Shown here piece after piece: positions 52,691 to 55,843 of a stretch of 55,843 bases of DNA. The DNA is from Fodinibius sp050117475 (lineage in GTDB: Bacteria > Bacteroidota > Rhodothermia > Balneolales > Balneolaceae), in assembly GCA_050117475.1 (NCBI GenBank), contig JASFMR010000009.1:1-55843 (forward strand), in the 5' to 3' direction. The notes beneath the pieces were generated by a model. That model made no database searches and was not told the origin of the DNA. It saw nothing but the letters and a program-made list of their open reading frames with translations. A program made the translations under genes and the position numbers. Each line of letters begins with the position of its first letter. Position 1 is the first letter of the stretch.

Positions 52691-54424
52691 TTGAGCAGTT
52701 CTTCCACTCAACAAGATGATCGTCATTCACGATTTGAATTAAAGACCCTTCTGGAGACTTCCCGCCTGTTGATTGAGTCTCAGGACATGGATTTTGTACT
52801 CAACAATCTCCTGTTGATTACCATGGGAAAACTTATGGTCACCCGGGCTATGGTTATGATCTATCAGCCGGGTACTGACAACTATATCATATCAAAATCA
52901 AAAGGCAGGAATTGTCCCCCTGAAAATCAACAAATTTCTTTTGATTTCAACGAAGAAATCAGGAAACAATCGGTCATTCGATGTGGCATTGATGACTTTG
53001 ATATGCCGGATGTCATGGACGAAAATGAACATTGCACATTCTTTAACTTGCGGACCAGTAATAACCACATTGGTTTCCTTTGCCTGGGTCCCAAGGGCAA
53101 TAAACAGCCATTGAGCGATCATGAGATTGAATTCGTAGAAAGCCTTTGCATCATCTCCTCGGTAGCCATTGCAAATTCCAGGATGTTTACCGAATTGCGT
53201 CGCATCAATCGCATGCTTGATCGAAAGGTGTATGAATTGAATACCCTGTTTGACCTGAGCAAGGATTTCAACATCATGGTTGACCGTGACGAAATCGTCC
53301 GGATTTTCAAATTTGCCATGCTCGGACAAATGCTAATACGAAAATTTTTCTTTGTGCTCGAAAATGAAGGTGTTCGGGAAATGGTGGCCAACAGCGGTAT
53401 ACAAGGTACACTCTCAAGAGAGAATATAAACAAGCTTTTTAACCTGGAAAAAGACCTGTACGAGGTTGACGAACAACTTTCCGAGGAAATTCCTTTTCTG
53501 AAGAAAAATGAGATTAAAGCAGTCATTGGACTTCATTTCCAAAGCGAAAAGATCGCCTTGGTGGGTGTTGGGGCGCGGGCAAACCAAGAGGATTACAGCA
53601 CCTCCGACTATAACTTCCTGCGTTCGCTGGGAAACCTGGCCGTACTATCCATCCAGAAAACTTTTTTGCTGGAAGAGCGTATCGAAAAAGAACGTTTGGA
53701 AGAGGAGCTAACCATTGCAAAAAGCATACAAAAAGGACTTTTGCCAGATCCCATTCCGCAGTGCGAAAAACTCGATATTGTTGCGGAAAACCTGTCTTCT
53801 TACCAGGTGGGGGGCGACTATTTTGACATCCTGGAAACTCCCGACAAGCACCTACTTTTTGCAATTGGAGATGTCACCGGCAAGGGCATCCCTGCTGCCT
53901 TATTGATGGCCAACCTACAGGCCATGTTGCACGTGCTACTTCCTGTAGACATCACACTTAGCGAGGCCTCGGGCCAAGTTAATGATATTATTTACCGCAA
54001 TACTCCCAGTGATAAGTTTATCACTTTTTTCTGGGGTATTTTCAATCCCGAAAATTATGAATTTCGCTTTATAAATGCCGGCCACAATCCCCCAATATTA
54101 TTCAGGCCGGGAAACAAAGATCCGGAAGAGCTGGAGGAGGGTGGACTTATTCTGGGTGCTATGCCAACCATGACCCCCTATGAAGAACAACGTATTACAC
54201 TTGCATCTGATGACCTGCTAATATTTTATACCGATGGTGTCACGGAAGCACTCAACGAAGACGAAACCGAAGAATTTGGAGAAGAACGCCTGATCAAGTG
54301 TGTCAGGGAACATCGTACCGAAACGGCTAAAGAAATTCAACAAGCGGTCATCGATGAGGTGGTAGAGTTCTCAAACGGAGTTCAGCACGACGACATCACA
54401 CTCATCGTTGTAAAGGTTAATTAA
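52691..54424 (+). CDS. GAF/SpoIIE-type phosphatase (RsbU-like), TTG start
   Basis: A 577-residue soluble protein. A GAF domain (about 20-170: LLLITMGKLMVTRAMVMIY, LRTSNNHIGFLCLG) is followed by a second GAF-like region (about 180-325), a short coiled coil and a SpoIIE/PP2C domain (about 345-577). Metal Asps lie in GGDYFD (D376) and AIGDVTGKGIP (D394), with NAGHNPPILF, IFYTDGVTEALNED and HDDITLIVV. It should dephosphorylate the STAS protein made by the same operon, in response to ligands of the GAF domains. The start is a TTG 5 bases after the kinase stop; the next Met is 32 residues in. The 3' end overlaps the convergent transglycosylase gene by 8 bases. Family secure. Confidence 0.92.
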   Translation: MSSSSTQQDDRHSRFELKTLLETSRLLIESQDMDFVLNNLLLITMGKLMVTRAMVMIYQPGTDNYIISKSKGRNCPPENQQISFDFNEEIRKQSVIRCGIDDFDMPDVMDENEHCTFFNLRTSNNHIGFLCLGPKGNKQPLSDHEIEFVESLCIISSVAIANSRMFTELRRINRMLDRKVYELNTLFDLSKDFNIMVDRDEIVRIFKFAMLGQMLIRKFFFVLENEGVREMVANSGIQGTLSRENINKLFNLEKDLYEVDEQLSEEIPFLKKNEIKAVIGLHFQSEKIALVGVGARANQEDYSTSDYNFLRSLGNLAVLSIQKTFLLEERIEKERLEEELTIAKSIQKGLLPDPIPQCEKLDIVAENLSSYQVGGDYFDILETPDKHLLFAIGDVTGKGIPAALLMANLQAMLHVLLPVDITLSEASGQVNDIIYRNTPSDKFITFFWGIFNPENYEFRFINAGHNPPILFRPGNKDPEELEEGGLILGAMPTMTPYEEQRITLASDDLLIFYTDGVTEALNEDETEEFGEERLIKCVREHRTETAKEIQQAVIDEVVEFSNGVQHDDITLIVVKVN

Positions 54425-55843
54425 ATAATCCGAGTACGCCCGGGCCTCTCCCCGTATTCCGCTCATTCATTGCCAAAATACTTTCGTAGGTTTTATAACG
54501 ATTTTTAATTTCCTGCACATAACGCACGGTCTCAATGCCTCTACAGAATCCGTAGCGGGCATCTTTGTAATATTTTCGATGCATAAGTTTTAACAAGGCG
54601 TCAGCGGCATTCTCCCACTTGTTGGGATTTTTGTTCTGATCAATGACAAGACGGCGAGCATCGGCAATATGCCCAGGGCCCGCATTATAGGCTGCAAGAG
54701 CAAACGACCACTTGTTGGTGCTATCCATATAGGAATAGTGTTGCAAATGCTCTTTCATGATACGAATTCCCTCTTTTAGATTAGTCCTAACATTATAAAG
54801 GCTATCGGTGTCGGATATATTCGAAAATCGAGGAAGCACCTGCATTAAGCCAATAGCGCCAGCCCAGCTTTTGGAATTGGGATTAAACTTTGTTTCTTGG
54901 GCAATGATCGAAGCTACCAAAAGCCAGTCTACACCGGCAGAGTCTGCCACTTGTTTAATTGTATCGTCATAAGGAGAAATGACCCCGGTTTGATTTTCGT
55001 CGGTTTCGGGCTTGTAATAATTAGCTATCTGGGGCCCTTCCTCAAAATACCGTTTACGTAACACATTAAGGAATGTGGACCGCTTGGGGGGCTCACCGGG
55101 CTTGCCAAACCGAAAATGATCATATAAAAACCTATTTAGTTCAGTTTTAAGGTTAGAAGCATTCTTCCGAACTGCCCAGGCAATGGTATCATTTTTAGCG
55201 ATTGTAGGCCCGCGGACCAAGCCGGTCATATATTTATCTGATGCCTGGAAAATGTTGTCATCGGCAACGGTTGCCGAATAGTTATTACTGGAAATTTCAA
55301 AAAGCAGGGATTCCGTATCCATAGAATTCGGGACCACGTGAATAGCGAGATTCAATCCCTTTTTGCGTAGATTGACAAGACGGTGATAGTATGAGCTGTT
55401 GCGCCGAACTGTTATTGGAATGCCCCGTTCAGCCACCTCTTTTAAGGTCTTGGGCGGATCCTTTATCGCATTAGAAAAGACCATGACCTCATTCACAAGA
55501 TTGTAAGGCCGGGTAAAATCAACATATTTTTGGCGAACCGTGGTAGCAGTATAATTGGCAGCTATCAAATCACCCTTTCCATTGTTTAGCATGTCATATG
55601 GATTATCATTCGGTCCAATGACGACGACCTCAAGCGCTAAATCATGCTCTTGAGCAAATTTTCTGACAAGTTCGTATTCAAAACCCCATTCAATCCCTTG
55701 TTGCAGGAAATAGGTATTGGAACTGTAACGGGTAATCATTCTGAGAGTCCCGGCTCGCTTAATAGCATCATAATCCCGATCAACCGGTTTTGTTACAGAG
55801 ATTCTCAACCCTTTGCCATCGTACTGGTTATCATCAACAAATC
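54417..55843 (-). CDS. MltF-like membrane-bound lytic transglycosylase with SBP domain, N-terminus outside window (partial)
   Basis: At least 475 codons, still open at the right edge (VDDNQYDGKGLR precedes the internal TTG at 55808, so that is not the start). An SBP_bac_3-like domain (LRMITRYSSNTYFLQQG, GDLIAANYTATTVRQKYVDF) is followed by an SLT domain: catalytic Glu in SIIAQETKFNP, then AGAIGLMQVLP and ALAAYNAGPGHIADA. Family enzymes cut murein glycan strands with anhydro-ring formation; the first domain binds muropeptides or amino acids and controls activity. The signal or lipid anchor, expected before this region, is outside the window. It converges with the RsbU-like gene, overlapping by 8 bases. 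Family secure. Confidence 0.93.
   Translation of the reverse strand, partial: FVDDNQYDGKGLRISVTKPVDRDYDAIKRAGTLRMITRYSSNTYFLQQGIEWGFEYELVRKFAQEHDLALEVVVIGPNDNPYDMLNNGKGDLIAANYTATTVRQKYVDFTRPYNLVNEVMVFSNAIKDPPKTLKEVAERGIPITVRRNSSYYHRLVNLRKKGLNLAIHVVPNSMDTESLLFEISSNNYSATVADDNIFQASDKYMTGLVRGPTIAKNDTIAWAVRKNASNLKTELNRFLYDHFRFGKPGEPPKRSTFLNVLRKRYFEEGPQIANYYKPETDENQTGVISPYDDTIKQVADSAGVDWLLVASIIAQETKFNPNSKSWAGAIGLMQVLPRFSNISDTDSLYNVRTNLKEGIRIMKEHLQHYSYMDSTNKWSFALAAYNAGPGHIADARRLVIDQNKNPNKWENAADALLKLMHRKYYKDARYGFCRGIETVRYVQEIKNRYKTYESILAMNERNTGRGPGVLGLFN

Noticed and set aside
55738..55808. TTG at 55808 as start of the lytic transglycosylase
   Set aside because: The reading frame remains open to the window edge and no signal peptide or anchor follows the TTG, so the true start is outside.

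Overview
The window looks like a chromosomal segment from a Balneolia/Rhodothermia-type member of the wider Bacteroidota group (Fodinibius/Gracilimonas-like). This is an inference. The supporting signs are a type IX secretion sorting domain with a YPNPFNPST motif, DUF4292 and DUF5686 envelope proteins, a YpdA-type bacillithiol reductase, moderate GC, few Shine-Dalgarno sites, and promoters of the Bacteroidota form (TTTG, 19-21 bases, TAnnTTTR) in front of the stable RNA genes. No phage, transposase, plasmid or CRISPR signature was seen.

Layout. 1-2277 (minus) holds the first 759 codons of ileS. 2579-3960 is a translationally coupled LMW phosphatase / fructosamine-kinase pair (likely protein deglycation), followed by a BtuF-like protein. 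4946-8800 is a tight TPR / DUF4292 lipoprotein / EnvC-like operon for envelope and cell-wall work; the LytM domain of the EnvC-like protein has lost its zinc ligands. 8864-15170 carries a small membrane protein, gamma-glutamyltransferase, a PQQ-type sugar dehydrogenase lipoprotein, a small beta-barrel and a Ppx/GppA-HD phosphatase. 15282-18296 is a secreted subtilase with a T9SS tail and EF-hand loops inserted in its catalytic domain. 18826-21524 has a thioesterase, a YheT-like hydrolase and YpdA.

21586-28624 (minus) is the most unusual region. It is a four-gene operon: a secreted Ig-like protein, a FecR-domain protein, a 919-residue beta-barrel and a CHASE2-adenylate cyclase. The SRP RNA gene (ffs) lies immediately beyond it. 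Two of the ribosome binding sites are preceded by the same small hairpin motif. A tRNA-Ala lies upstream. 29053-37703 carries a TSP3-OmpA lipoprotein, a cupredoxin-like lipoprotein, a CcoI/FixI-like copper ATPase with a TauE/SafE partner, a secreted protein of unknown function and an orphan PAS histidine kinase. 37932-40305 is a TetR-SDR-SDR operon with two identical 17-bp operators.

40542-49631 holds a class V aminotransferase-like enzyme, a FIMAH-domain protein, Kup, a GAF-SpoIIE phosphatase, tRNA-Arg, a DUF5686 outer-membrane protein and a GlsB/YeaQ membrane protein. 50012-54424 has a SPOR lipoprotein, a hydrolase, a candidate small RNA with its own promoter and terminator, and a three-gene partner-switching operon (STAS antagonist, anti-sigma kinase, GAF-SpoIIE phosphatase). 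The window ends inside an MltF-like lytic transglycosylase on the minus strand.

The common theme is envelope maintenance (EnvC-like, SPOR, OmpA, MltF, DUF5686) combined with signalling (CHASE2 cyclase, PAS kinase, two SpoIIE phosphatases, partner switch). All functions are assigned from visible motifs and family knowledge; no similarity search was run.
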